A DNA stretch of 64,000 nucleotides, from contig NW_026252157.1 in the NCBI RefSeq assembly GCF_025399195.1, positions 1 to 64,000 on the forward strand. Direction: 5' to 3'. The translations under genes and the position numbers were made by a program. The notes beneath the pieces were generated by a model that saw nothing but the letters and a program-made list of their open reading frames with translations, did no database searches and was not told where the DNA came from. The stretch is from Umbelopsis ramanniana AG (taxonomy: Eukaryota; Mucoromycota; Umbelopsidomycetes; Umbelopsidales; Umbelopsidaceae). Shown in pieces: positions 35,872 to 47,989 of the stretch. Each line of letters starts with the position of its first letter. Position 1 is the stretch's first letter.

Positions 35872-37127
35872 ATTACGTACGTCACTTGTGGAAAAAAAAT
35901 ATGAGTGCTGCCTGATCTCGATCCTCAGCAAGATATCTACCAAGTAGTCGTTACCCTTTCTTTGTTTTATCGAATACTTGTTGCCATCCTTCAGAAATGT
36001 AGTGTAGTTTTTCATAATCATCATAGCAAGCAAAAAATGATTGAATTTCTTTCATCTCCGTTTCTCCAGCAAATACCAATAAGACAGTATCAGTATTTTT
36101 TTTTCTGGATCGTAATTTGATCGGCAATGTCGGTATTTCCTATTTGCTGCTACCTGCTCTCTCCATTAGTTTAAAATAGTGGGATCTTCTCCTTGAATTC
36201 AGAAAAGAAACGTCCTTTTTAGATCAATTAACTTCTTGTTAATTTTTCAGTATGAGCACACACTGTCTGGCTTGAGGTTTTACCACCTCCATGCGATCAT
36301 AAATATTTGTGCTCTTCTCCGCCCGCACAGACCGTCCGCTGCTACGTTGATAATCTGAATCACTATGCCATTTATCCTTTGAAGTGCGCAAAACAATGAC
36401 CAGTATATGCACTAAGGACATTGCAATATTGACACAGCATTATTGCAATGAAAAGGAATTGGCCACCATGCATATCGATTTCCATAAGGGGTCTCTTGTC
36501 GAACGTAAGGGTGTCTACGGAGTCGTTTACATCTGTCTGACAAGTACAACGATTTGAAAAATCATACTCAAAGTTACATAAGGTGCTGGTATTGTTGCAG
36601 ATTATAAAGCAAGTCCAAACACGAACAATGAATAAATTACGTATGACTGACCTTGTCCGTAATTTCATGTATGCAAAAGATTGAGCTTGTAAGGGGCTGC
36701 GTATTCTGTCTTATTGAGTTTCTGCAATTTTATATGTTCAGGTATATGGCAACAAACAAATGGCCAGTCATCGGCTGAGGAAAGGCATGACGGCCGTCCG
36801 AAGAGGCTTGAAATCGGCTCGTCTGCAAATAATAGAGTTTGAATAGAATTACCTTTTAGCTTTGTAAACATAACAAGTTGAGCGAACGTACATTTAAAGA
36901 TGATAAGTTATGTCGATCCCAGTAAAAATCATTGCTTGGTTTAAAGGACTTTGGAGGAAATCTTGCATGTTTAATAGCTTGTTTGTCACACATTGGTGAA
37001 CACGCGATGACTGGTCACATTTGGCAAACTGTCTGCAATATGTGATTAAACCTTTTGTTGTTTATCATAACGAAGGGGTGGAATAAAACCAACCTCCTCA
37101 GTTGCATCGGGAGCATTTGTTCCTGTC
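35872..37127. other. Long intergenic region; possible small membrane-protein ORF
   Basis: About 1.26 kb with no recognised gene. On the minus strand an open frame at 36372-36668 contains Cys-rich, glycosylation-site-like sequence (NNTSTLC, NRCTCQ) followed by a hydrophobic stretch (QFLFIAIMLCQYCNVLSAYT). Another frame at 36665-36871 has a further Cys-rich stretch (RPSCLSSADDWPFVCC). These could be exons of a small membrane protein, but I could not join them with good splice sites. The remainder holds the HSF promoter and that of the gene at 37128. Confidence 0.25.
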
Positions 37128-38412
37128 ATGTCTACCGCAGGCCCTGCCTACGAAATTCGTTTTCGTGACGATGAGGTAAGCTATTGTTCTACCAAAGGAA
37201 TGGAGGAGAAACTTACTGATGCTTTACGAAACAGCATGTCCAAATCATAGATCTTACGCGAAATGGAGCTGCTCCAGAGACACGACCGTTACCTAGTGGT
37301 AAGCCATGAGCTTTATCTCAACTTCCAGTGTGATCGTTTATTGACAGTGTTGCGCTTGGGCACATGAAACAAACAGTTTACAGGCAGTCATGCTTGCTTC
37401 GTCGAGAGAGTGTCCTACTTTCCCATAGTACATCAGAGCCAACTTTCTCTCGCTATGCTACCAAAATCAATAAAGCTGAGGAGCTGTTCGACGAGGATAC
37501 ACAAGTTTCGTCTCTAGCTGTCAGTCGAGACACATCAATCCTACCAGTTACAAGTCAGCCAATAGCAATTCAACAGCCACCACCCCATGAAACTTATAGC
37601 CTTGCCAAGTCGGCTCCGCATCGCCGTGGAACGTCCAACACTTACCCCTTAAACAGCGATGCCAGTTTTAGTTGGACTGGCCGAGCCAATAAAGACTTGG
37701 ATGTTATTCCAACAGTTGCACGACGATTGGCTGAAGAGGAGGCACTGGATTCGTTAAGACGGCAAGAAGGTGAGGAGGCTATGCGAAAGGCACTGGAGAG
37801 GAAGGCCAAAATTGCTGCTGCACGCCAGCATGCTCGGACGCGCTCTGGTGGTAAGTGTTAACGTATCATTTGAAGCTCTTGCAATCAGAATGTTAACGTT
37901 CGGAACAAGGGATGTCGTCCGATCACAGTGACGGCGATCTCAATTCTTTGGCTGTTGAGAACTACGTATCTAGTCCGGTTGACCAAACTTCAATGGACAA
38001 GTCGGCTATATACGGTACTTTTGCTCATACCAATGAACCACATTACGAAACCGTGGAACAAAAGTTACCTCAAGACAATCATACTGTTGATATGAAAGAA
38101 GACGACACCTATCGCTTGGACAAAAAGGGCATGGATAATGTGGAAGGTGCGCAACCAAGGATAGATTCACAGCCAAACGTATATCCATACAGGCCACAGC
38201 AGCACATGGATATAGACTTACGATATCCGCCAAAGGGGCATATAGAAGACAGGTATCAGAAACAACGACAGCTGAATATGCATGAGATGAATACCCTGAA
38301 GTCTGAGAACGGGCAGTCAAAGGCAAAATCGCAAGACATGCCATCACACTATCTGACGGAAGAAACTGTTAAAGCCGACGAAAAGCAAGGCTGTTGTTGT
38401 ATCATATCTTGA
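37128..38412 (+). CDS. Protein with C-terminal CaaX box, unknown function
   Basis: Predicted join(37128..37175,37235..37298,37377..37850,37910..38412), 362 aa. The N-terminus reads MSTAGPAYEIRFRDDE and HVQIIDLTRNG. The third exon must start at the second CAG (after 37376), because the earlier acceptor gives a stop. The middle is hydrophilic with a Lys/Arg/Glu-rich helix (RLAEEEALDSLRRQEGEEAM). The tail is disordered and ends KQGCCCIIS. CIIS fits a CaaX prenylation box, and the two preceding cysteines suit palmitoylation, so the protein should be tethered to a membrane. No catalytic domain was recognised; a peripheral scaffold is possible but unproven. Confidence 0.7.
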
Positions 38413-39232
38413 AATTATCTATTAAGTTTTTTTAAAGCATACCTCATTATTACCCCATTCCCTCAAGACATGATCTATCATTGTAGTAAATTTGACACGA
38501 GTATATCCATTTTTTTTTTCAACATACCATGCGGTTTAAGAGAATATGAAGAGGGAGAGGGTAGCTAATCTCATTTTTGCTTTATTTTACAGGAAAAAAG
38601 GATGTAATAAGTGGGTTGTCATTTGGTCGAGCGAAAAAAGGTTATGAGAGCATCATACGGACACCCATAATAATGCACGCCAAGGAAACGTATGGGCTAA
38701 GTCGCTCGCCGATACGTGCTGCTTTCCAGAAAAAACCCAAAAATCTAAGGCACACATCCAAATGTTAGTGAGCTGCAATCGACGTCATGAAGTTGATTGA
38801 TTATCTATACTTGCCCAGTCTTATTTCTGTCCATTAGTGATGGCGCTTGGGCTCGAATGTAGGAGCAAGTGCAGATCAAGAGCAGTACGACGAGCAAAAG
38901 GCTCTCAAAGTTAAATATGGCTGACTGTTAAGGTGAAATCACGTTGAAAGTGTGGATAGATTAGTAACTGCCAACGATTAGGACGTCTGTACAGTGAGGA
39001 GCATTACCATCTTGAAGGAAGAGCAATGGATGCTGTAGGCAAAAGGAGCTTCGGACAGGGAAAATTTATGGGTTTGAAATTTTGTACAGATTTTTTTATA
39101 TTTAATTCGGATTGCATACTCAAGTGGTTTTAATTGAACTGACTACAGTTAGATATTGTATGATACTGGTGAAACATATATGTTGAGCAATTGTATTGAG
39201 AAAAAGGAAATAAAAGGAATGGAGGAAAACGC
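38413..39232. other. Convergent intergenic region, no gene seen
   Basis: About 820 bp between the CaaX gene and the convergent His-rich gene. A 63-codon plus-strand frame at 38577 has no family resemblance. The region is AT-rich and probably holds both 3' UTRs. Confidence 0.4.
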
Positions 39233-41458
39233 TTAAACGAATTCAAGCTTAGCTACACCATGAGCGGCGGAGACAACGACAACAGAGGCCGAATCTTCCT
39301 TGTAATAACCAGCCTTGAGGTAAGGTCTCAGCTTGGTGACATGAATATCAGCAGGATTGGGAGCATGAACAGTGTTGTGGCCGGACAAGGCTGAGACAGC
39401 AAACTTGCCTTCATAACCATCAGCGGGCTATTGGATAAAAAAGATAGTGAGTAAATTGCATCAATGAAATTGGGAAACGTGGCGAAAATCGCGACTTACC
39501 AATTGAATGTGAGCATAACCACCAACAGTGTTGGCCTTGATAGTAGCATTGGCGCTAGTAGGAGTCACGGTAACGTTGGAGATGCCTCTTACAGTGCTAG
39601 CTCCAAAATAATGAGAAGGCTTGTAGGAACCGGTGATCTTGCCACGGAAAGCGGCGACTTGAATGTCTTCAGCTTCGATGTCTTCCAAATGAATGCGGCC
39701 CCGGCCAACACCAGCACGGAATTTGCCAAAGGTGAGACCGCTAAGGTTACTTGAGACAAAGGCAGCACGGAGATGCAAATCCAGACCATCATATTTCTTG
39801 AGTCCAGCGGGGAAGGTGATCTTAACATGTGCTTTGAGGCAGGGAGGCGGGGGAGGATGGTCAGGCTCATCTTGGGGACCTCCCATGAATTTACCAAAGA
39901 AAGAATGAGATGGACGAGGAGGATGGCCAGGACCCTTGACTTCAACAGAATATTTGCCTTCGTGGTCGAAAGAGCTGATTGCTACCAAGTCGTTCAACTT
40001 CTCGTCGCTGGTAAGAATGCTGACTTCGACTTGGACTTTGTCGGCAACGGCATCGTCACTGCTAGCTTGGGTGATTTCAACTTTGGAACCGGAGAAGGCA
40101 CCATCGACGAAGAGAGCAGCTTCCTTAAATTCTTCAGGTGAGAATTCTAAAGTTGTGACTTCAGAAGTCAAATTGGCGTCTTTGCAGTGGCCACCACGGT
40201 GATGAGGAGGGCGTCTGTGGTGTGGGGGATGATGAGGGAATCGATGGTGAGGAGGACGGGGTTCGTCAGTTGGGTGAGGGACGTCGGAAGAGGTTGGAGG
40301 TGTAGGCTCCTCAAAAAATTCGCCACCAACGTCTTCGTCATCAACAGCGTTCATAAAAGGTGGCATGTCTCTATCATCATCATATGGCATTGAATGCAAT
40401 TGGTCATCGCCTTGTTCAATACCAGTGAAGTCTTCTGTCTCAACTTCTGGTACGTCAACGTCTTCATAATTAAAGTGGTGATCGTAAATTCTGATCCATT
40501 CTGAGCTGGGTACTGGATCGAAACTGGGTACATCCAACGGTGGGAATGAAACGTCGAAGTCTTCATCGATATCGTTTGCTAGATCGTTTTCGACTTCGGG
40601 TTCAGGCTGAGGTTCATCGTGTGGGTGCTTTCCGTGATGCTTGCCATGGTGTCTACCATGACCTTCTCCATGGTGGTGATGATGATGATGATGATGATGA
40701 TGCTTACGACCATGGAATGGCATATCATTTTCTTCGAAATCTTCATCATCTACACGTTCATCAGGACCGGGAGGTCCGTGATGGCCGTGGCGACCAGGAA
40801 AACCGGGACGACGGGAGCAACCAGGAGGACCATGGTGGAATCCACGGGGTCCATCCTGTTCCTCAGCAACGGGAGGGCCATGGTGGTGACCATGATGCCG
40901 GCCCCTGCCCCAATGATGAGGACGACCGCGACCGTGGTGGTGATCGAAATCACGGTCCTGGTCAAAGTCTGAGAACATGGAGGCAACCTTCATGGCGTAA
41001 TGATCAGGTTCAGGAATATTTTGCTCAGCAAGCTCTTCAGGGTAGTAGAAAGTGGGCTTGTCTTCGCCATTAAATTGTTGTCCTCCATACTGCAAAACAG
41101 AAAGGAAAAATTAGTTAGTTAAATAATATTTCAAAAAGGATAATTTAAACATAGCTATGTTCACTCACTCCTCTCCATGACCATGAAGGTGTGGACAGAT
41201 TAGAGAGTGCAAAGATGGTAATTGCAGCACCTAAACCTATCTTCTTGAGCATCTTACGACCTGTTGGTCAACAGAAAAGAGTGAGTGACATGTATGAAAC
41301 AGAACGATACTTGCATAATGATGACGGTGATGATAAAACCTACGCTTATGTTGGCATCTACGCTTGCAGTGACGCTTCATATCATGACCTTCGAGAGCCT
41401 CAACATCCTCTTGCATGGGGATAGGAGTGTACTCAACGTCCTTTGATTTTTCGCTCAT
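39233..41458 (-). CDS. His/Gly-rich type II membrane protein with adhesin-like beta C-terminus
   Basis: Predicted complement(join(39233..39427,39500..41089,41169..41260,41344..41458)), 663 aa. A short basic, cysteine-containing cytoplasmic tail (MKRHCKRRCQHKRRK) precedes one membrane segment (IGLGAAITIFALSNLS), giving a type II topology. The outer part begins with a low-complexity region extremely rich in His, Gly, Arg and Pro, including an 11-His run. Then comes an acidic stretch and a second His/Pro block (PHHRFPHHPPHHRRPPHH). The C-terminal ~250 residues alternate short beta-strands (VEVSILTSDEKLNDLVAISS, GLTFGKFRAGVGRGRIHLED), resembling DUF4097-type beta-helix proteins. Possible roles are metal binding or cell-surface adhesion; neither is shown. 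The donor of the first intron is GTAGGT, because the GTTTTA alternative breaks the frame. Confidence 0.72.
40675..40705 (-). repeat. CAT/ATG trinucleotide microsatellite coding poly-His
   Basis: An uninterrupted run of ATG on the plus strand (CAT on the coding strand) encodes most of an 11-residue His tract. Being a pure trinucleotide array, its length may vary between strains. Confidence 0.8.
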
Positions 41459-41711
41459 TTTTTGAAAGAATGAAACAAGAAGAGGTGTGAGGCCACAGCT
41501 CCGCCATCTTTATATAAAATTTAGCCGTTGCCAAGACATGCGCAACCTAACCGAATGTCCGCCTCCCGTCATGATTGGCTGCCTGTCGGAATTGGAAAGA
41601 TGTACCATCTTAATTGTTCGAGAAATGCATAATGCTTATGAGGTTTTTTTTATTATATGGAAAGGAATCTATGCCAGCATACACATTATTACAGAGCTAT
41701 GCAGTGAGTAT

Positions 41712-44355
41712 CTACATAATGTCATCTCCTCTCTTCCGTCGCCTTTCATCTTGAGATACAGCAGGACTGGCTCGACCATTGTTGCCTATGGATGGAATAT
41801 CCAAAATCGTCGATGGTCCGATCGATCCACTTTGAGCCATTGTTGGATATTCATTGTCCTCTTCCTCTGACGTTTCGGTTACAGAATAACCCATTCTGCT
41901 TTGCTTTCTGGGAGATGCTGATGTAACGGCAGCTGGTAGGTATCCAGAATTGTCATCAGATGAGATGGTAGGAGGTGTTGGCGTAAGACCCATTTGATAG
42001 AATGAATTGAGATTCGGCGAGCTGCCAGTTCGCGCAGTCAGATTAGTGAAACTTCCATTTCTGTTGGATAGTCCTAGTGCCGAAGATGAACTCTTGATGC
42101 CAGTATACTCTACTGCGCCAGGGCTAGAAACGGCCGACTGTGCTCCCATTAGACTAGCTGCACTATCTCCACTGTATCGCTTTTTGGTCCAAGGCCGCGT
42201 AGGTATAGATGGTTGCGATCGAATAGAATTGCTAGACGTAGGTCTTCGTAATACACCCAAACTAGGGCTGGATCCTATATTAATAGCAATGCCTTCAGAT
42301 CCAACATTATCCAATTCTGTCACTGTAACACCATATTCGGAATCATCCACATCCAGGTCATGTACTGAAGTGGGGGCTTGATTGTACGATCGATTAGTTC
42401 TTCCTAGTCTTGAAAACCAATAGCGAGCAGTATTGTAGGTTTCGCGCAACATTCTATCAGGATGAAAATGAGATAGCTGAGAGCGGAAACCGTGAGATTG
42501 GCTGGCATGCACTGAATCTGAATTGCCGAGGATCCCCGCGTTGGGGTCATAAGAACTCTTTCCTGCTCGGCGGCGAGACCGACTGCGAGAAATACACCAT
42601 ACGAGGAAACAACAAATTATCATAATCGACATAACGAAGAAAGCAAATGAATGCGCATTACTTGGCGTCAATGATTTGGGTATAGGGTTTCCTGGTATAC
42701 CGATTACGTTTTCTAGCGGTGGCTGACCATCTTCTTTATCGATAGCATGAGGGCCTTCATCATCCGTACTATGCCCTGGGGACCCATTATCCGTTACAGG
42801 GATTTGATCGGATACGTACTGAAGCATAGCACCCAAAGTCCAAGAAACTTGAATGTCATTGATGGTGTCGATACTTTGGAACGGCGGACTCCAATGCTTG
42901 GCATTGACACTTTCAATCGACTGTTCCAAGACTTCCTTTTCTTGAGCTGCCGTGCCTTGACCACCATCATCTACGATTCTTGGTATTTCGATACCATCAT
43001 GGAGCACATTGACCATCCAAGCAGCCTTGAAGCATTGCATTTCGTAACGCTGCAAATCAATTTCGTTGGCATGTTGGTGGTTCTGCCGAATCGTGTTCCA
43101 CTCCGATTGGCAATATTCGGTGGCTTTCTTCTCGTACTCAACAAAATCGTAAACCCCTCCTAGACCAAGAATATCGTGCGATGAATACCAGTATTCAGAT
43201 ATTCCTACAAACTTGTTGACTAGCCAATCAATATGTGGAGTGTGTACACCATTAAATAAACAAGGTTCGGTTGGGCATTCAACATCCTTGTTCAGAAGTG
43301 GAAGGGTAGCTTCCAAGCATTTGGAGAATGATCCAGTGCCATGAAGTGTTAATGCAACACTTGTTGACGAGGAGTCGGTTAAGTTGAGATCAATAGGAAG
43401 ACATGGGTCATCCAAATGGAGCGTATGATGCTCATCTAACAAGTCTGATTTTGGTCCACTCTCATCATAAGCCTTGCGTACTCGTTCCTCCAGGTACCGT
43501 CTCCTTGCTTCATTACTGCCATACCCAAGAAAGGTGGTTACAAAAACATCGTATTCAATTCGGCGTCCATCTAGGGTATGCAGCGTGATTTTCTCTAGGT
43601 CATCCATATGTTCCTCTTTCTGATGATGTTCTGGCTCAAATGCAATTTGTGTGCTAGCGCCTCCCATGTCAAGGAATCCAAATGTGTGGTGCTGCTCTCG
43701 TATACCATCTGCGTTCTTAGGTTGTTCATCGAGTGATGCACTGATGCTAGCGTCAAAGCCTCCCATCAGATAGTTGACAGCTGTCCATCCGTAAAGACCT
43801 TCCAATTCTCCTGATATGATTTTGATTTGCTTGTTGCAATTTTCTAGCTTGAAGCCAGAGTTTTTTTTGATATAATTACAGGTGGCACTTAAGATGTCCT
43901 CCTGATCTTCTTTTGGTAAAAGTCGCATACCAGCTGTGGCCATTAAAAATATAGGTGTTTGTTTATGTTCTGTGGCCGGTACAACTTCTTCGGCGAAATC
44001 TAAAAGCATCTTCAAATGATCTCCTATGTCCTTTGTTTTGCCAGCATAAGTTGATATTCCTAGAATAGAAGTTTAGTATGCCTGCGATCTAATCAAATAT
44101 ATCATCGGAAACCTTACCTGGATGCTCTTTGAGAGTCCATTTAAGCCCCAACTTGTCTCCGCGTTCCACGGTGGGTACTTTACCGCGCAGAGCCTCTAGC
44201 GGCTGGGTTTGGAGAAGATGTGCGTAATCTTTCCAAGAGTAAACGTGGACTCTAGAGCCAGAAGATCCAGCATCAATAACGATTCCGTAGCGACGATGTT
44301 CATTCCATTCCGATTCGCTCCCTATGTCCTGACGGTGAACTAGCAAAGAGGACAT
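41712..44355 (-). CDS. YND1: Golgi apyrase / nucleoside diphosphatase (GDA1-CD39 family, Ynd1 type)
   Basis: Predicted complement(join(41712..44059,44118..44355)), 861 aa. The apyrase conserved regions are in order: ACR1 VIDAGSSGSRVHVYSW, ACR2 MATAGMRLLP, ACR3 SGELEGLYGWTAVNY and ACR4 LDMGGASTQIAFE. A weaker ACR5 region lies near WTLGAMLQYV. A single membrane segment lies after the catalytic domain (FAFFVMSIMIICCFLVWCI), followed by RSRSRRR and a long Ser-rich cytoplasmic tail. The C-terminal anchor and lack of an N-terminal one identify the Ynd1 subtype rather than Gda1. These enzymes hydrolyse nucleoside di- and triphosphates in the Golgi lumen to support glycosylation by removing UDP and GDP. 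The tail is longer than in yeast Ynd1. Confidence 0.93.
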
Positions 44356-45697
44356 TGATTCAATAATTTATCCTGTAGGAACAAGTAAAGCGGTGCGAGG
44401 GTAAGAATCCGAGTGTGTGGTGATTTATTCTATTGTTGTCTAGGCCAGTTAAGAAAGCATAATCTTGGGGCTTTTGGTAAAAGATAATGTAGACTTTCCA
44501 ATGAAAGTTCTGATGAGCGGATCCGATGGCGATGGAGATGAATAAAGCAGGCCTTGTCTTTTCTGAGGTAGCAAAGTGGTTCAGTTGCACTGCAATTTTC
44601 ACCGGATTGATTGGCGGGGCATATAATCTGGGTTTTATTTTTGGGATTTTTTTTTTTTTGTGACGATCGACGAATACATTCTACAGTAACGTATTGCCTT
44701 CAGGAACATAGCAAAAGAAATCTCGCAATTAGCAGTGGATTTGACGACGTTATATAAAATTATCTGTCGACACTAAAAATGAATAGAAGAATTGGTTAAC
44801 GCAGACGACATAACCTTTTGAAACGGTATTGTTTTGAATGAGCTCATATTTGGATAGTTTTTCCTGCAGCTGCAAGAGCGATCATGCTGATATTTTGCGT
44901 TCAAAACACAAATACAAAGGCAAAGGCTGCGCATGACTGAGAAACGAACCTACAATTACTGTGTATTTCAACATGCAACTGAGTCTGACTACAAACTTCT
45001 CAAACTCTACTTAAACTGTCCTGTGTTTCTCTAATAATGTCTACGCTTTCCGAGTGCAAATCTTTATGTTCTCTTAATATGTACTGAAGTAAGTTTATCG
45101 TCAAATGTATTCAGAACATTGGCTTAAAAAACTCTCTTTCTTTTTTGGAAATGTTACGTTACATATCCGAGCTTTTTCTGGTCTTTTCCAAACTTTCAGA
45201 ACTACCATTTTCAAAAACGGCAAGATATTGTTTACTGTGTGCATCGACGAAAAAGAGATTGGCGTGGGGTTATTCAACTTGGGTAGATTTCGTGAAAATA
45301 TGTCAAATATCACGCTGTGCTGACATAAAGTGGGCATCCACACTTCCTGCAACCTGCTGCACTTTCCGATAAGGGTGGTCCTGAGCCTGAGTAAAAGAAC
45401 AACAGCCGACCATTAAATTACACTCATTCAGCACCTGATTACACGTAAAGGCGTCTTTGTAAGATATACTAATTATTTTCTATAACGATAAGTATATCTT
45501 GTACTTTAATGGCTTTGACCATGGTGTATCATGTAATGGCTTTGAAGACAGTGCATAAGATATCGGTTTCAATAGTCCTTAGCATCCTGATTGGTTGCAG
45601 ATGACCCAATCAAACCCCGTATGAATTGGCAATATCTCTCTTTTTTTTGTTTCAACCCAGCTTTGTTAAGGAACTACATTCCCCTCAATCATAGTGA
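44356..45697. promoter_or_regulatory. Long divergent intergenic region, no gene seen
   Basis: About 1.34 kb between the apyrase gene (leftward) and the SLC35F-like gene (rightward). It contains T tracts near 44649 and 45643. Short opposed frames at 45101-45352 mirror one another and show no family features. It probably contains both promoters. Confidence 0.4.
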
Positions 45698-47535
45698 ATG
45701 ACAGACGCCAGTCCACCTGTTCCGGTAGCAGGTAGCCGGAGGCGATACACTCTCGGTATTGTTGCCTTGCTATTGGTGGTAGTAATATGGGTGTCCTCTT
45801 CTTTTGTTATGAATGTAAGTTAACAAAGTGGCACAGCACAGAACACAAAACAGATAAGCAACATAACAGTCTATGCCTCCCGTTCTAACCATTGCTACCA
45901 TTCAGAGCATTTTCGGCGAACAATCTTACAACAAACCATTCCTCATCACCTATGTCAACACGGCTTCCTTTTCTTTCTACCTTTTGCCATTTTTGCTGAA
46001 AAAGAAGCTGTCAAATAAGAAAACTAATCATGTGGATGAACTTAGGTATGTATCATCAATTGATTTCATGATAATGCGATATTAGTTACTCATACAAAAT
46101 ATCTCGTGCGTTGATGCAAACAAAGTGTTTCAGTACCGGTATGTAGTGTCATTGCCTTACAAACAATATCAAACCATGTGTATCTGACTGAATTGTTACT
46201 CTCAGATCGAGCGAGCGCAGTCGACTTCAATGGTAGCTAATGATCAGGAGGCATTAGGCGAAAGCTCTCTTTTTCTGAGAGCAGACGCCGAAAACAATCA
46301 AGCTCATGACGAAATCAATTACGGTCCTCCTCCAGCTGATAAATTATCGACGAAGGAGACAATCCAACTCAGCCTTACTTTCTGCATCGTTTGGTTCTTG
46401 GCCAATTGGTCTACCAATGCCAGTCTAGCGTACACCACGGTTGGAAGTTCGACCATTTTATCGTCAATGTCCGGTATGAACCCAGATGAAAGTCATTTCT
46501 CGTCAATTGGAAATTGCGTATTAATGACTTGAGTGCACTAGGTTTGTTCACCTTGGGTATTGGTGCCATGTTTGGTATCGAAAGGATCAATGGGTTAAAA
46601 ATTGCTGCCGTCTTTGTTAGGTACTTATTTATAGCGTGTTGAAGTGTTTCATGAGGGATCATACATTACATAACTAATTACCTTTCGATTTGCACTTTAG
46701 TTTGATCGGTGTATCCCTTGTATCATACGCCGATAAAAACGCAAGCACTCTTCCTATTGAATCACCTTCGTCTCCTAGCAATCCACTTTTAGGTGATATC
46801 TTGGCTCTACTGGGAGCATTTTTCTATGGTTGCTATACGATATTGCTGAAAATCCGTATTCAAGATGAGTCTCGATTGGACATGTCACTCTTCTTTGGAT
46901 TCGTTGGAGCATTCAATGTTGTGCTATTATGGCCATGCTTTGGTATACTACATGCTCTCGGCATCGAGCGACTTGAATTGCCAAGCACCGCTGCGGTTTG
47001 GGGACTTATATTTCTGAATGCCCTCATTGGAACCTTCTTGTAAGTTTTCATAGCCATCACTCTGGTTTGTTCCTCACAAGTCAATTCTGATTTTGATATC
47101 CCTAGGTCGGATTATTTATGGCTGTTAGCCATGCTCATGACTTCTCCTCTAGTTGTAACTCTTGGATTGTCGTTGACGGTAAGTACTTGATAACAAATTA
47201 ACGCCAATAGTAAACTGCGTTTCTAATTAATGTTACAGATCCCTGTTGCATTAACTGGAGATTTTGTATTCAAGCATGTGGTACCCAACCTCCAATACTG
47301 GGCAGGAGCCATTCTTGTCATCGCAGGATTCCTTTCTGTCAACATGGCTGCTCTTTCAGAAGTAGATGAGGCAGAAATACTGGAAGGTCGACAATTAGTA
47401 CCTCAAGAAGACCCTCTTGACACTTCATTAGAAGATCGACATAACATATACAACCAGAATATACCCAAAGGTTCACAAAATAGCTTAAATAGCACTGGAA
47501 GTTACCACTCAATGGATCAGACCGCCCCTCGATAA
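45698..47535 (+). CDS. SLC35F5/Thi74-like drug/metabolite transporter, vacuolar type
   Basis: A multi-exon gene, ATG at 45698 and stop at 47533-47535. Exon 1 (45698..45814) carries the first membrane helix (LGIVALLLVVVIWVSSSFVM). Exon 2 begins at 45906 with IFGEQSYNKPFLITYVNT, diagnostic of the SLC35F5/YML018C branch. Further helices include FCIWFLANW-type, LFTLGIGAMFG, GDILALLGAFFYGCY and LQYWAGAILVIAGF, with the drug/metabolite transporter pattern of ten helices. Yeast relatives include thiamine-regulated and vacuolar membrane proteins; the substrate here is unknown. The join between exon 2 and 46206 is ambiguous (see findings). The tail is hydrophilic and ends in the cytosol or vacuole side. 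Confidence 0.85.
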
Positions 47536-47989
47536 CCGTACGCCTCGTGACGATAAAAAGATTCTATCGCTAGTATACTTTTAATTGCAGTAATAATTAC
47601 TCTCATCCACTAGTCACCATTTGCTGGCTAGGTGTATTTCTATTTTCACTTATAAAGTGGTTTGATCGCTGGCTCGGCTGGAACTTGAGCAAATGAATGT
47701 TATGCGGTCTAACACTGAGCCTCTGAAAACACCAGAGGCTTTAGCACATGTTCCGTTATTTGGAGATGAAACCCAGCGTTCTAATGAGCGAGTATATAAT
47801 CTGGCATTTTAATTCCTGTAAACAAGGCTATCTGCTTTGTCTACTCACTTATCTCCAAAAAGATGATACCCCACAAAATCAAATTTTAAAAATCAATGAT
47901 AATAAAGCATACATTGAGGTATTTATCTTAACGTAAGTTATGAAAATTGGTGATATGCGTCGTTAAAGCATAGCGAAGTCTTTTGTGTC
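47536..47989. other. Convergent intergenic region, no gene seen
   Basis: About 450 bp between the converging transporter and chitinase genes. It is AT-rich, with no coding exon recognised; it probably holds the two 3' UTRs. Confidence 0.4.

Noticed and set aside
40540-41073. 177-codon plus-strand frame rich in Asp/Asn/Gly, and a second Met-rich one beside it
   Set aside because: Both are complements of the His-rich coding region and its CAT array.
45101-45372. Opposed short frames upstream of the SLC35F-like gene
   Set aside because: They are mirror images without motifs, good starts or splice partners.
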